Origin: Volutella citrinella
Taxonomy: Eukaryota; Ascomycota; Sordariomycetes; Hypocreales; Nectriaceae
Assembly: GCA_034401135.1 (NCBI GenBank)
Contig: JAWZSP010000004.1
Location: forward strand, 744,001 to 808,000
Direction: 5' to 3'
DNA length: 64,000 nt
Positions 44,620 through 56,037 of the stretch are shown here, piece after piece. The position numbers and the translations under genes were made by a program. The notes beneath the pieces were generated by a model. The model did not search any database. It was not told where the DNA came from and saw nothing but the letters and a program-made list of their open reading frames with translations. Numbering within the stretch: position 1 is the first letter of the stretch; each line of letters starts with the position of its first letter.

Positions 44620-45699
44620 CTATTGCGCATGCTTCAATGCCTTCTTGTTCCATCGCAGGATGGCATCGATAAGCTTGCGGCCCGGGAAGTCAAGAATGAC
44701 AATGCCAGTGCGGGTGTTCTCCTCGTGGCTCTCGAATTCCTCCAGCCACTTGCCGGTGAGGTCGTTCATTCCAACGACAGAACCGTTCTTGGTGCCGGCA
44801 GCAGCCTCAACGGGAAGGACTCCCACCGCAGCAGATATGTGCGCCAAATAGACCACGGAGTTGTCGTGCTTCGTGGTGGAAGCAAGCTCAAGCGCCTCGC
44901 GGATGGCCTTCCACTTCTCGTCGAGACCCTTGAGGTTAGGGATGACCCAATAGTCCTCCAGCCTCATCTGAGTGCCGTTCCACTTGAGGCCATACGGTCC
45001 CCCAGTCGCCTTGAATTCTTGCAGTAAAAATATTTTGGACCGCACCTCGCCTAGAGTGGGCAGAGGCTTCTTCTCATCATATATATAGAGGCGCTCGGAA
45101 GCTCGGGAGGCGGTCCGACTGTCTTCCTTGCGGTATCGGTTGAATGCTTCCTCAAACGTGATTGTATTCTTGTCGCCAATCGGGCGACCCTCTTCTTTCA
45201 GGCGCATAACTATAGCTTCGGATGGATTCTGGTCCAAAAAGTCAAACATGTAAACGAGGACGTCAGCGTAGCTATAGCCGGTGAAGCCGTCGCCGTGGTA
45301 TATCTGGAGCTTGTCGTCCTCGAGACGGGCACGAATGTCAAAGTATCGCAGGCCAGCGTTCAGCTGGACAGACAGGTTGCGGATCTGGCATTCGAGGCGG
45401 TCGGAACCGATGCTATAGGTCATGGTGTCGTGCGTTCCCGGGATGCTGAGGCTCGACAGCGCGACGGAGTCAGGCAACTCCTTCATCCAGGCGGGGTTGT
45501 GCGCCTTCTGGGCATCGAAGCTGTATGCGCTCTGGTAGCCGTGGTAGCACACGCCCCGGAGCATGCACGGCTGAAGCGACAGAAGCAGGTAGAAGAGGAC
45601 CATTATGAAGAGGGCCGCTCCCATCAGAAAGGTTGTCGTTCTTCGGGGTCGGCCGAGCAGGCCATTGAGGCCGGAGCCACTAACGACGTGCGAGCCCAT
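44620..45699 (-). CDS. Membrane-anchored PI-PLC X-domain protein
   Basis: An intronless 359-aa protein starting at ATG 45699; the same frame is open further upstream, but family sequence starts here. One membrane helix at about 22-43 (TTFLMGAALFIMVLFYLLL) acts as an N-terminal anchor. The X domain follows: SIPGTHDTMTY places the first catalytic His at 90, GLRYFDIRAR carries the conserved metal/inositol-side residues, and YHGDGF gives the second His at 135. The order and short length match bacterial-type phosphatidylinositol-specific phospholipase C, which cleaves PI or GPI without calcium, not eukaryotic PLC with PH, Y and C2 domains. With the anchor it would act in the secretory lumen or on the outer face. 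Both His are present, so activity is plausible but untested. Confidence 0.87.
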   Translation of the reverse strand: MGSHVVSGSGLNGLLGRPRRTTTFLMGAALFIMVLFYLLLSLQPCMLRGVCYHGYQSAYSFDAQKAHNPAWMKELPDSVALSSLSIPGTHDTMTYSIGSDRLECQIRNLSVQLNAGLRYFDIRARLEDDKLQIYHGDGFTGYSYADVLVYMFDFLDQNPSEAIVMRLKEEGRPIGDKNTITFEEAFNRYRKEDSRTASRASERLYIYDEKKPLPTLGEVRSKIFLLQEFKATGGPYGLKWNGTQMRLEDYWVIPNLKGLDEKWKAIREALELASTTKHDNSVVYLAHISAAVGVLPVEAAAGTKNGSVVGMNDLTGKWLEEFESHEENTRTGIVILDFPGRKLIDAILRWNKKALKHAQ

Positions 45700-46161
45700 A
45701 GCTGCGGAAGTGGGATGTCGGCAAGGGGATCCTTTCGGAGGCCGCGGGCGGACCGGAGGTGGGGCCGAGGATGTCGAGGTCGCAGGTTCACATCGGACTG
45801 TGAATGGTAGAGTCAGCCCCAACAATGGCGGGCTGTTGCGACACAAAGCGGACTGCAGCTGTCGTCGCAGTTGCGTTGGATGTTGGATTGCTGTGTCGGA
45901 TGTTGATGGGAAGCTGGAGGCTGTGCCTGTGGCTGCCGCCACACACAAGGCTGGGAAGGGAGCTTGGGCCACCTGGGATGACGCGTGTTGGGAACATCCC
46001 GAGGCCGACAGTGGCCCAATCTGGGGTGAACCAAGCCACACCGGCATGGGGCTGGAGCTGTCAAGCCTGTCATCCGCGGATGGAAGATGTTACCCTAGGC
46101 TTGCTCTGCAATTACCATTTCAAAAACCCATTAGCTCTAGCAAAATACGTCACAGTTGATA

Positions 46162-46179
46162 CTCTTTTCATGAAAAGAG
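46162..46179. repeat. 18-bp perfect palindrome
   Basis: CTCTTTTCATGAAAAGAG reads the same on both strands. It lies about 460 bp upstream of the PI-PLC start and could be a dimeric factor site or chance. Confidence 0.7.
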
Positions 46180-47854
46180 GGGAAGTTAAAGCTTCATTAG
46201 TCGAGGATTTTCTTCATATTCATTTGGCATGTGCTTTGCTCGGCTCACTTGGCATTCACATGGTAAATTCGCATTGAATTGGTCCACATAACCCCTCCTC
46301 GGACCGTTTGCTAGACTTCCTCAACAAGCAACTACTAGTAGACACGAACCTTAACTATTAGCCCGTCGCGATTAATCCAAAGGCGGTTGCGCGGCACGCG
46401 GCTAAGCCTCCCGATCTGGTCGAGGGGTATAAATCTAGTTACACATGAATGACGCGACTGCTCCTCATCGTCCGCGCATAGAGTTTGCTCGGTCATCGCA
46501 ACATGCTTATTTCAGGCACATACCGACGGGCCGTTTACGTTGAGTTTCGCAGATTTAGCCTACAGTATGTGCCCAGCGTGCTAGGCACTTTCATGCTTTG
46601 CGCCAGACGCTCCGAATTACCGAGTAGGGCGTGTGGTTCTCGGCCCCGATGGTGAGAGGGACGAAGAGCCATCAATGCTCATGGGGGACGGACCCCTTCG
46701 TTGCAGCCCTGCGGACCCGTTGTTTGCGACCCTCCACCAAAATCGACCGAGTGCAGCTACGGACCGAGAAAAGGGTGGCGGTTTATGTCGTGAACCGCTG
46801 GTGGCGACCGGGCTTGCAGCAATGTGATGGTGGTGGACCCTGGATGCAACGGTTCTCATGAGTACATGTCTAGGCGTTGCGGAGCCCGCGCCTAGCGATA
46901 CTGCTAGGCATTCAACTTGCACCCATGACTACCTCACTTGACAGGCAAGCATCCCGCTACATCCTACTAAGAAATATCTACCCGAATGAACAATCACCTG
47001 TCACCAACATCACCCTGCGTTGAGGCCTCTCGTTGCCGCGGTTGGTTGGCCCGCATGGGATAGGGCAAAGTATTTTACGAGGCGTCGGCATCTGGTCCCG
47101 AGATGGTGGCCCAGTGGCTGTCAATCACTGAGGCGGGTGCTTCGTATCACGGCCTCTGCCGGAGTGAATGTTCGTATCCTGCAGGCTAACGGAGGCAAGC
47201 CCGCCAATACGCGCACATTGGCCACATGGATTCCCAGTCGGCGCGCGCTGTGTCCTGGGTCGTGGCGACAGCAAAGGCGGCCACCTGCTCCTGCACACAT
47301 CGTTGCACCGGGGGCTGGACTGCCGTGACTGACTGACGAGTCCGCGGGACAAGACGTCGGCAATAACCAGATATTGCCCGCATAGGGCAAACCGGCCACC
47401 GCCACTGCGTGATGCCTCAATTGCAGGGGATGCCATTGAGCCTAGCCGGCCAACGGGCGGACGAACCCGGTTTCCTTTGTGAGCTAGGGCTGCGTGCGAC
47501 CTCAAAAACCAAGATCGGGACCATGTCTATAATGCCCATAGCGATGCGTTGGTCTCGACGCCATCACAACGTTGCTTGGTGCCGCCATGACCAACCCCTA
47601 CTAACATGGCGGAGTGACATCGGTGAAGCACCTACAACCTGTTTAACTCTTACATACAGAGGAGGGGGGGAACAAGATCCCAGCCCCGTCCGCCTGTCCG
47701 ACCCATAAATCGTGCAGATATCGCGGCTTCCTTGCACCTCCCTGTGATCTGGGTCAGATAGGCCCCCACGCGATGGCGGCTAGACCTGTTGCGTGACCGC
47801 ATCATCGGAGCGGCACCTTGATTTGTGTCTATATAATGGCTGAACTAATTGTAT

Positions 47855-47877
47855 CGGCGGCGGCGGCGGCGGCGGCG
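47855..47877. repeat. CGG trinucleotide microsatellite
   Basis: About seven perfect CGG units in non-coding sequence. Confidence 0.9.
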
Positions 47878-49820
47878 CTGTGATGCCTTGGCGATGGTGC
47901 CGAGAAACAAAGCAGTCAACCGGCCGAGGGGGGCACAAGATGCGGCTGTCCGCGAATATGCTTGAGGCTTGAGCTCCCAGCAGGCAGTTCCCAGCGGCAC
48001 CTCCAAGCGGGCGGGAATGGCGGGGAGCTGGAAAGAGGGGCGGTGACCCTGGTTGTCGCAGGATGAGACAGGACGGATTCGCTCTCGGGCGATGGGTGCT
48101 TGTTTCCGCCACGAGATGGGCCAACGCCATGCCACTGGCGGCCGAAGGCATACGGAAAAGGTCTATCGGACCGTGATGCTGCGTAGCTTGGCTCCGCCGT
48201 GAGCGATGCCATGCAATGCAATGCGGTGCAGTGTAATGTCGTGACACATTCCTCTCTCACCAACAGCGCCGCCAAGCTGCCTGATGCCGAACCGGGCCAT
48301 TATTCGAGGGCAGCGTTGCGACGGCTGGCGGTCATTGGGCAATGCGAGGTGGGACGGAATGGACCGTTCGTCGTGCCCTTGAACATTGTCACCACCACCA
48401 TGCGGTCGATGGGACGCTTGTGATCTGGGACTAACTACCTGTAGAGGCAATGGTCTGTTGTGAAGAACAGGTGTGAGTGGGTAGAGGAGACGGGGGACGG
48501 TGAGCCAAGAAGCACCTCACTCATCCCAGAGTTGACATTCTCTGAACTAGTCGGCTTCGTAATCGTTCGAGATCCCCCTCAAATAATACGCTCAACGCCG
48601 CCCGACAACAACAAGTTGCGGAGCTGGTGCACAAAGAGGATCGCTGCCCTATTCCGCCGGGAGCTAGCGACTGGATCGCTGAAGGAGCCTTTGGCGAGAT
48701 GGTAATCGTCGAGATCCCCATTCCTAGTTTGCGCAGCTAGAACCACAATGGCAGGCCGCGCAGGACTTGCGGCATTGCCCAGCCCCGGGGGCTCAAGTCA
48801 GATCCGCCTTTTGTGGTGCCATATCGCCCCTCCCTCTCAGTGACAACTGCTCGCAGCTCCACAGCCGGACAAGGACGAATGCTCTGCATGCTTAGCCCGC
48901 ACGAAAAGAGCTCGAGGCGGGGGCGATTGGCACAGGCACTCCTGGGGCTGATTGTACATGTACGTGTTGGACCCAAAAGAGGAGCCCTGTCCAACAAGGT
49001 TCATGTTGACAACTTGATGACAGGTGCAGCACATGCAGAACACGACTGAAAATTTTAGTATCAAAAGGAGTGCAATATACAGACATTTGGTCACACGACA
49101 AAGGGCACACCGACGAATCCTCTGCATCTGCTGATTGCCCCAGAGCCGGAGCTGTCGGGGGATCCGCGGGCTTGCCGGCGGCATGGCGCTCTGCCGTGAG
49201 ATTGGCAAGGACTTATGATCTGATGATGGGGAGCTTGGGAGCCTGGGTGAGCTAGAATAATTTCTGAGTCTTGCACACAGGATGCCAGCAGGGCCCGCCG
49301 AGGGCCCGTCTTGATATATTGCAAAGGGATCGTGGAATGAAACTACCAGCACAGTCAGCATATTTGAGAATGCCATGTGGAAGGCTCTGGGCGAACCCGC
49401 GAAGCCATGGATCATGGATCAGAGCCCGGCCCTGGCGGTCGTGATGGGTACTGGCGCAATGCCGTGCATCACCACCCACTTGTTCCGGCTCCTACGACCC
49501 TTAATTACCTCTTGCGACAGGCCAGCGACGCACGTTGGGAAAAATTTATTCCTTCTAATAGAGCCGGAGTCAATTTGCAGCACAGGCACGCGACTTGAGC
49601 CAGTGCTTGCCCAATGCCAGGCTGGCTGGCCTCTGCGCAGACTTGGTGTTTGCTAAAAATGGTCGTGGGCGTAGCGTAGCTTAGCGAGCGGCCCGAACGA
49701 TAACACTCGCGGATTAATGCCACTGCTGACCGAGCAGTGGAGGCCCAGTGTCGATCAAACAAGGCGTACTCCGTACACACAACAAAACACATTACACATT
49801 CCACAATACCAGGCTACCCA

Positions 49821-49846
49821 GGCACAGGCACAGGCACAGGCACAGG
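49821..49846. repeat. CACAGG hexanucleotide microsatellite
   Basis: About four head-to-tail copies of a GCACAG/CACAGG unit in non-coding sequence. Confidence 0.85.
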
Positions 49847-52699
49847 TAGGCGCGAAGAGGATTTGACGAAGGAGTACGCGCGCACGACAACACATACCCC
49901 ACGCACCAGTAATTAATTGCCTCTTGTTGTTCACCTCAATGCGAAACCGAGAACGCGATGCTCGTGTGCAGCTCACAGCCACGCTAGCAACGGACTGTGA
50001 AATTGCTCTGGGGTCGCTAATGCCTCCATCGACCGTCCATGGCCATCTGTACCATTTTGGGCGCGGCGTCTGAAGCTAAAACGAGGCGGCCTCGTCCTTG
50101 GTCCGAAAGGCTATGAACCACCGGATATATCGTGTGCTTAGTGCCATACGATTTTACTTATAGCAGTTAAGTAGTTAATTTAAGAGGGCAGAGCGCGCGC
50201 AGACGCGGAACGCGAGGATGACGCCAGAAGGAGAAGCAAATGAGTGTGAAGGCGAAGAGTAGAGCGTGGGACTGGGGCAGAGCTGTCGGTCGCATCAATA
50301 CTGTCGCCGATGGACTGCCAGTCTGCCTAAGGGGCAGCGATGCGGGATTCGCGCTGGACGTGGACAAGATGATCAGCAAAATTGGAATTACCCCAAACTT
50401 GGGCCAATTCCCCACTGGAACGTCAGAGGCGTGCAAATCGTTATGTTGTCGCCGCCCTAGTACACGTCATTGCTGGGCGGTCGCCCGGTGAGTCGCCGAC
50501 TGGTCCAGAACCACGTCTTGCTCTGGTAGCTGAGGCTTCTCGCAGCCGAGGGGAGATTTGGAGCCTCGGGGCGAGTTTTTGCCCAGAGTTTCAGAGACAG
50601 GGCGATGCGAGGCCAAGCTTCTGTGGTCGATTGCGGTACACAGGGGAATGGGGTTGGCATATCAATTTGGTTGGATTGCGACATTGCGCTCCGTGGTGCG
50701 AGCGTGCAACTGAGTGGGTTGTTTACCATTCCTGTGCGCCTGTGAATCAACTCGTTGTCTAGTCCATTGCCAGTTGCTGGCGAAGCACAAGAGAGTCGCC
50801 GAAAGCTAGTGACAGTCGGGTCCAGACCAGATATGAGCCGGAGCCAGATTCATTTGCCCACCGGACTTGTCGAGTGCCAGTCAATGCCAGCGGCCAATCT
50901 CGTCGTTGCTCGATCCCCCGGCCTCATCTCACACAGAACCTTGGAGAGCGGGCCTTTTCCCAGCTCTTATCACCAGCACACGTGGGCCGACGGGCATCGT
51001 CACTGCGCCAACCCGTTTGGAGGCGAAGCGCTTTAATCTCATCGTGGTGCTGCCAATGCCGAGGTCGAGATCTCGCTTCTGCCCGGGCAGCGTGCCAAAT
51101 TGTGACAGCCACTGGGCCCGCCAGCCACCACCCCACAGAACAGCCGTCCATATCATGCTCCTTGTATCCGTACATGTACCTGTCCCTGGAACGGGGCCAC
51201 CAGCGACCAGCGACGAGTGTCACATCTCCAGCTCGCCAGGGCCAAGCCGTTGACACCTCAGCTGGCGCTGTGTTTGTTCGTCATCCACGTACGATGCACA
51301 GACGCCCCAGTCTCCACCACACGCCCCCGTGAGCCCGCTAAAACGCAGTGGTGCTTGCAGCAGTCTACCCGCCGGTGACGACATGTCTGCTGGGGGGTAT
51401 GGGTCCGGACTGTAGCCCGCGGCGCCATGGGCGTCGTGTGGGCCTCTGCTGCCTCTAACACCTAATTACAGCTTTTCCATCCCGTTTGGGCTGGTCCAGT
51501 CGTAAAGTCCACGCGGATGCTGCCAGTGGCGGACAAAGGCGGCGGCCAATATTTCGCAGTTAGCGTGCTGGCGGCGTCGTCTTTGGCGCTGTTGTTTCGA
51601 AGGCTATTCCCCTTTGGCAGCGGCCTGGTCGTCTATTTTGGTCAACAATTGCATCTGTAGGGCCGTTGGAGGACTCGGGCGTCGAGGAAGCAGGTTCGTC
51701 TCCTGCACCGGCTCGGGGGCACGTCAATCAGTTGGCTTATTCGCTGCCCCGAGAAGACTTGAGAGAGGATCTGCTCTGCGCGATGGTGACAAGCGACCTA
51801 ACCGAACAATCACGAAACAGCGCTTCGCTGTGGTGCGTCAGGGCTCGGACGCCGCAGGCGCTTCAGCTCATTTTAAATATTTGCCACCACCTTGGCCGTG
51901 TCAGCGCCCACAACCTGAGAGTCCTGACCTAGCACTGTAGTGTGCGCTGTTAGTGCCGGATGTCGTGGCTTCCGCGTGTAAATCATACTCCCCAAGTCGC
52001 AGCTATCGCCTTGGCTTTGGCTTTGTCGTCGTGCAATCTCCGTCTGGACTCGCGCGTCCCCTTGAACTGTGTTTGCCAGGTGAGATTCTGAGCGGGCAAG
52101 ACAATGGCCGGACGTATGGGAAGCCATTATTGACGCCTGGACGCCAGACTGCTCTCTGGCACCACTGAGCTCGGATCTCGTCTCCCCCTCTCATATCGCT
52201 CCCCATTGTCGGAACAAACCAGCAGATGAATCGACGCGACGTAAGCAAGCGGACGAGGTACTGGTACAAGTGACTCGAGGTCGGCTGGATCCCTGCCCTT
52301 TCCAGAGCCCACTGCGATGCACTTGGCACACCCCAGCTGGTCGTCATCAGCGGGTACGTACCTCGCACCCCAAGATCGTGCGTTCACAACTTACACTGCA
52401 TGGTGCTGCCCCGCTTGCCCTGCTCTGTTCTTGTAGCGTGCTAATAGTGGGTGCTTGCGCCGTGGCTATCAGAGCATTGTGCTGCCGCCGTCGGCACCAC
52501 TGGTGGTCTTTGTTCCCCTGCCTCGTGTCCAGTGTGCGCTAGCGTTGTCCTGGCTGCGCTTGATTCTGCGTAGTACTACTGGTATCTCATCCCATCTCCA
52601 GCTCCCTGACCTGACTGAACAACTGCCCGACGGACTTTCCCTGGGCACCCGGCTCATCACTTAATATGCCTTCTCCTCCTTTCGACCCATAAGGACCCA

Positions 52700-53756
52700 T
52701 ATGCACCTTGCAAGACTGCACACCTGCCCTTGCCGCTCGTTGCCCCCCGGCCTTTCTCCCACAGCGACGGTTGCTCCTGCTGCTGTGCAGCGCTACCACC
52801 ACCAGTCTCCAGGCCAGGTACCATATCCCCCTAACTTTACGGGTTCGACGGGTACGGGTACATTTAGCGCTCCGTAGCGTCTACACCCCCCACCCACTTG
52901 CTCGCTGCCCCGGTCGCTGTTGCCTCTCTTGCCCGCCAGCCTGCGCCTACCTTTCCTTTTTCGTCCCCATCTTTGTCTGGTCGCTTTCCTCTTCTTCCCT
53001 GGGCGCTTTATCACCTCTCCTCTCCTCTCCTCCAGCCACAATTCCAGTCTCCCCAACCTCCTTTGCCGCCATTCCGCTCGGCCATCCGAAATCTCCTCGT
53101 CCTCCTCCCATCTTTCACCTGTTCTCAATTTTGGGTTTTTGGTTTTCCGGGACGGTCGTTGGGACATTAGGTTTTTTTTTGGGTCCTCCTCTTGGGCGTC
53201 GCCTGCCATTCCTCCCGCATCGGAAGCGTTCTTGGGCCAGTCACCTGCCTCTCATCCTGCTTGCTTGTCATTTCACCACCACGACGAGTCCCATCGACGG
53301 AAAACTTGCTCCTCACATTTACCAACCTCGCCATTGGTACCCCGACTGCTGCGGCCTGCTCATTGCTCGTTCCAACCACCGCTCATCGACGACACCTTGC
53401 GCACGTCACCGTGTCACCCCGTCCGACTCGCCTCGTCCAACCAGCCAGAGATCGTCAGCCTGAGACTCCTCCTTCAACGACAACGCCGCCCTGGTAGCGA
53501 CGACACGGTATCACTAGAAGCAGAACCGCTGTGACATGGGTTCGGCCATCTAATAGCACACATTGACCGTGTTATGTCTTGATTCACCTGTCGCATCTTT
53601 GTTACACCGGCTTCACAAAGCCTTCACGACACCATTGGTACCGGTGCGTCACTGCCACTGCAGTCCTCGGCCCTGATTTTGTTTCTGCAGAAGCCCGGGC
53701 TCCAAGCACCTACGAGTTCTAACCCTTCCCACTAGATTTTGGACACCCGAACAAAC
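52700..53756 (+). other. Pyrimidine-rich probable 5' leader of the WSC gene
   Basis: About 1 kb dominated by C and T on the plus strand, which creates a long open frame (52708-53463) of low-complexity Pro/Ser/Leu text with no ordered domain. Composition and position suggest a long transcribed leader with upstream ATGs, a common design for stress-regulated fungal genes. The promoter itself would lie upstream. Confidence 0.45.
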
Positions 53757-55171
53757 ATGTTTTCCCTACGGACCAGCGCCCAGCATCTGGGCGCTCTTCT
53801 CATCCTAGGCTCCTTCTTCTCCAGCTTCACTACTGGACTGGACGTCGACGTGTGTGCATCCTTCAATACTGGCGAAACCGATAGAAGTATGCTTCCAACT
53901 GTATTCACTTGGTGCCTCTTGCTAACCACCTGCCACAGATCAGAGCATCTATCAGACCAACGGCCTATGTCGCGACTTTTGCGTACAAAAGTGGGCTTTT
54001 GCCATCACTCAAGACAAGGCTTGTTGGTGCTCCAACTATTATCCCGCGAAAGCCGATCAATCCGATGTTGGCTCATGCGATATTCCGTGCCCGGCATGGC
54101 CCTCCGAGAAGTGCGGCGGCAAAAACGTCTACGGATATATCCTGCTTGGCAACGTCTCCCCCTCTGGGACTCGAGGCTCTAGCCCTGATTCTACCTCCGG
54201 CGTAAGTTCAAACCTCATCCCTCATCTCCTCTGTCAGCTGCATGGTGATTCATTCCGCCTCGTGACTGGACAAGTGTCTGAACCATCTTCTCCTGCCACT
54301 GTGAACTTGATTGTCCCGCCTCCCCCGTCTGCCAAACACCAACCCAACAAATACCAACCTGCCAAGCACTCAATGCCCCAACCGCTTTATGGTAAGGCGT
54401 GAGCTCAACAGGCGCATGCAGGCTATGACGACGACGGTGATTTCCTTGGTGACTGAGACGGAGCAGACAACAGTGACACGGAATCCATCTTCGAAATCCA
54501 CAACTGCCAGTCAGTCACAAACAACTGTACGATCTTTTGTCCAGCCGCTACATTTGCGGCATACATATCCGGTGACGTGAGATAACCTTGGGACTTCGGT
54601 GACTAACATTCGACTATAGAGTGATTCCGACACCAGTTCGAAGCCCACGTCTCGTGTGGAAACTGTCACCGCGGGAGGAACCATCAAGACCGTGACCATT
54701 GGACCCACCGAAACTGCTGGCGGCAGCGGCAGCAGTTCTGGCGAAGGCGCTGGAATGAATGCCAAAAGCAATGGTCTCAACACGGGCCAGGTTGTGGGCA
54801 TTGTGGTGGGCGTTATTGGCGCCGTGCTCATTGCTGCAGGCTTTGCCCTGTTTATGTGGTTCCGCCGCAAGAAGCAGCGACAAGAGCAGGAAGGCATGAG
54901 CGACGACCCATCTGGCCGGGATAGCTCTTCCGGAAGGACTGGTCGCCAGGATATGATCGCGGTGGGCGGTTCTCCGGTCTCGCCCAGCGCTGCCAAGCGG
55001 AACAGCCACCTCGCGATAGACCCACGGATGGATCCGTTCAACCAGGGTTTGTACGCCCGTAGTGCGAGCGCTGAAAGCATCAACACGTTGCGAGACGATC
55101 ACGATTACTCGAGGAGAATTCAGGCGCCCAAGGTTCTACGAGCAACGAATCCTGATCCTGTTGCGTCATGA
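53757..55171 (+). CDS. WSC-domain cell-wall integrity sensor
   Basis: Four exons (53757-53886, 53939-54201, 54422-54526, 54620-55171) give 349 aa. A signal peptide (residues ~1-28) precedes a WSC domain with the family Cys pattern: VDVCASFNTG, NGLCRDFC, KACWCSNYYPA, GSCDIPCPAWPSEKCGG and a closing YGY. A Ser/Thr-rich stalk comes next (TVISLVTETEQTTVT). One membrane helix (VVGIVVGVIGAVLIAAGFAL) is followed by a basic anchor (RRKKQRQ). The short cytosolic tail ends in the conserved block DYSRRIQAPKVLRATNPDP. WSC sensors detect wall stress and signal through Rho1-Pkc1. The 220-nt third intron has alternative acceptors; the one used keeps the Thr-rich frame. Confidence 0.9.
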
Positions 55172-56037
55172 GACTTGACTGCATCGAACCGTTGGTGCTG
55201 CGACAAACGCCCAACCCTTTGTGGACTGGGGACCAGCACTGCCCCGACTAATGAAGAACACGACTTTCGCTTCTCCGGTTCGACCTTTCACCACATTTGT
55301 TTTTTTTCGTACTTCATTTTGCATCTCAAGATACCAGGACGGCGTTGGCATTTTTTTGACGGGGAATATATGGTGGAACAGCGGAAGAGCCCACAGTGAT
55401 CAACGCGATCCGTCGCGGCACATACACCGGACAACAGCTGCGAAGCTGTTGCTTTCCTTTTTTGCTCGATCGGCATGTCCGCGAGGAGATATTTTGAGAG
55501 TCCAGCTTCCGTTCGACTGAGAGTGGGACAGAACAGCCTAGTTGACGATCAACTGTCGCGAGGGACGCATCGGGCCACACAATCAGCCAGCGGGTGTTCG
55601 AAAGCAGTCCGAAACCTGGATATAATGGGTCGAGGAGTGCCGATAGCATTAACCTTTCTGCTGTATATAGAGTCTTTGGTTGACATGAGCGGACAAACAA
55701 AAAGTATATGTATTCATGAGCGGTATTCTGAGACGTTGAAGCGGACGAGAGAATAGCGTAGCCAGAAGGCTAGTACAATCAATTCGTTCATCGCTACCTC
55801 CTGTCCCTTGGTCAAATTTTCGGTGGCCATGACGCACGATGCTGGATGACCGATGAAAACGGTACTGTGGTTTGCCAGCTTGGGTTCATCTGAGGATGTA
55901 AATAATCGCAATAACGTGACGACTTGATCTATTCTTGGCATTACCTTGTACCTTCCTTTGCACCTGTGCCGTATCTATGCGCCTAAATAACAGTTGCAAC
56001 CCTAAGCAACGCACCTCAGATACAGCCGTCTTTTTTG
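55172..56037. other. Intergenic region between convergent genes
   Basis: The 3' flanks of the WSC gene and the DUF300 gene. T-rich runs such as that at 55298-55306 fit 3' processing signals. No gene is supported. Confidence 0.4.

Larger units (their letters stand above)
45700..52699. other. Very long gene-free region (7 kb)
   Basis: This is the largest gap in the window. Frames on both strands are short, lack motifs and often reflect simple repeats. I see no tRNA, rRNA or transposon. It starts with the promoter of the PI-PLC gene and may contain non-coding transcripts or distant regulatory sites of the WSC gene. Confidence 0.45.

Noticed and set aside
51690..51706. GCAGG-TTCGTCT-CCTGC, like a tRNA T-arm
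   Set aside because: No matching acceptor stem, D-arm or anticodon arm is found at the required distances.
52708..53463. Open frame of 251 codons before the WSC gene
   Set aside because: Its composition is simply that of C/T-rich DNA; no domain, signal peptide or intron structure. Treated as a probable leader.
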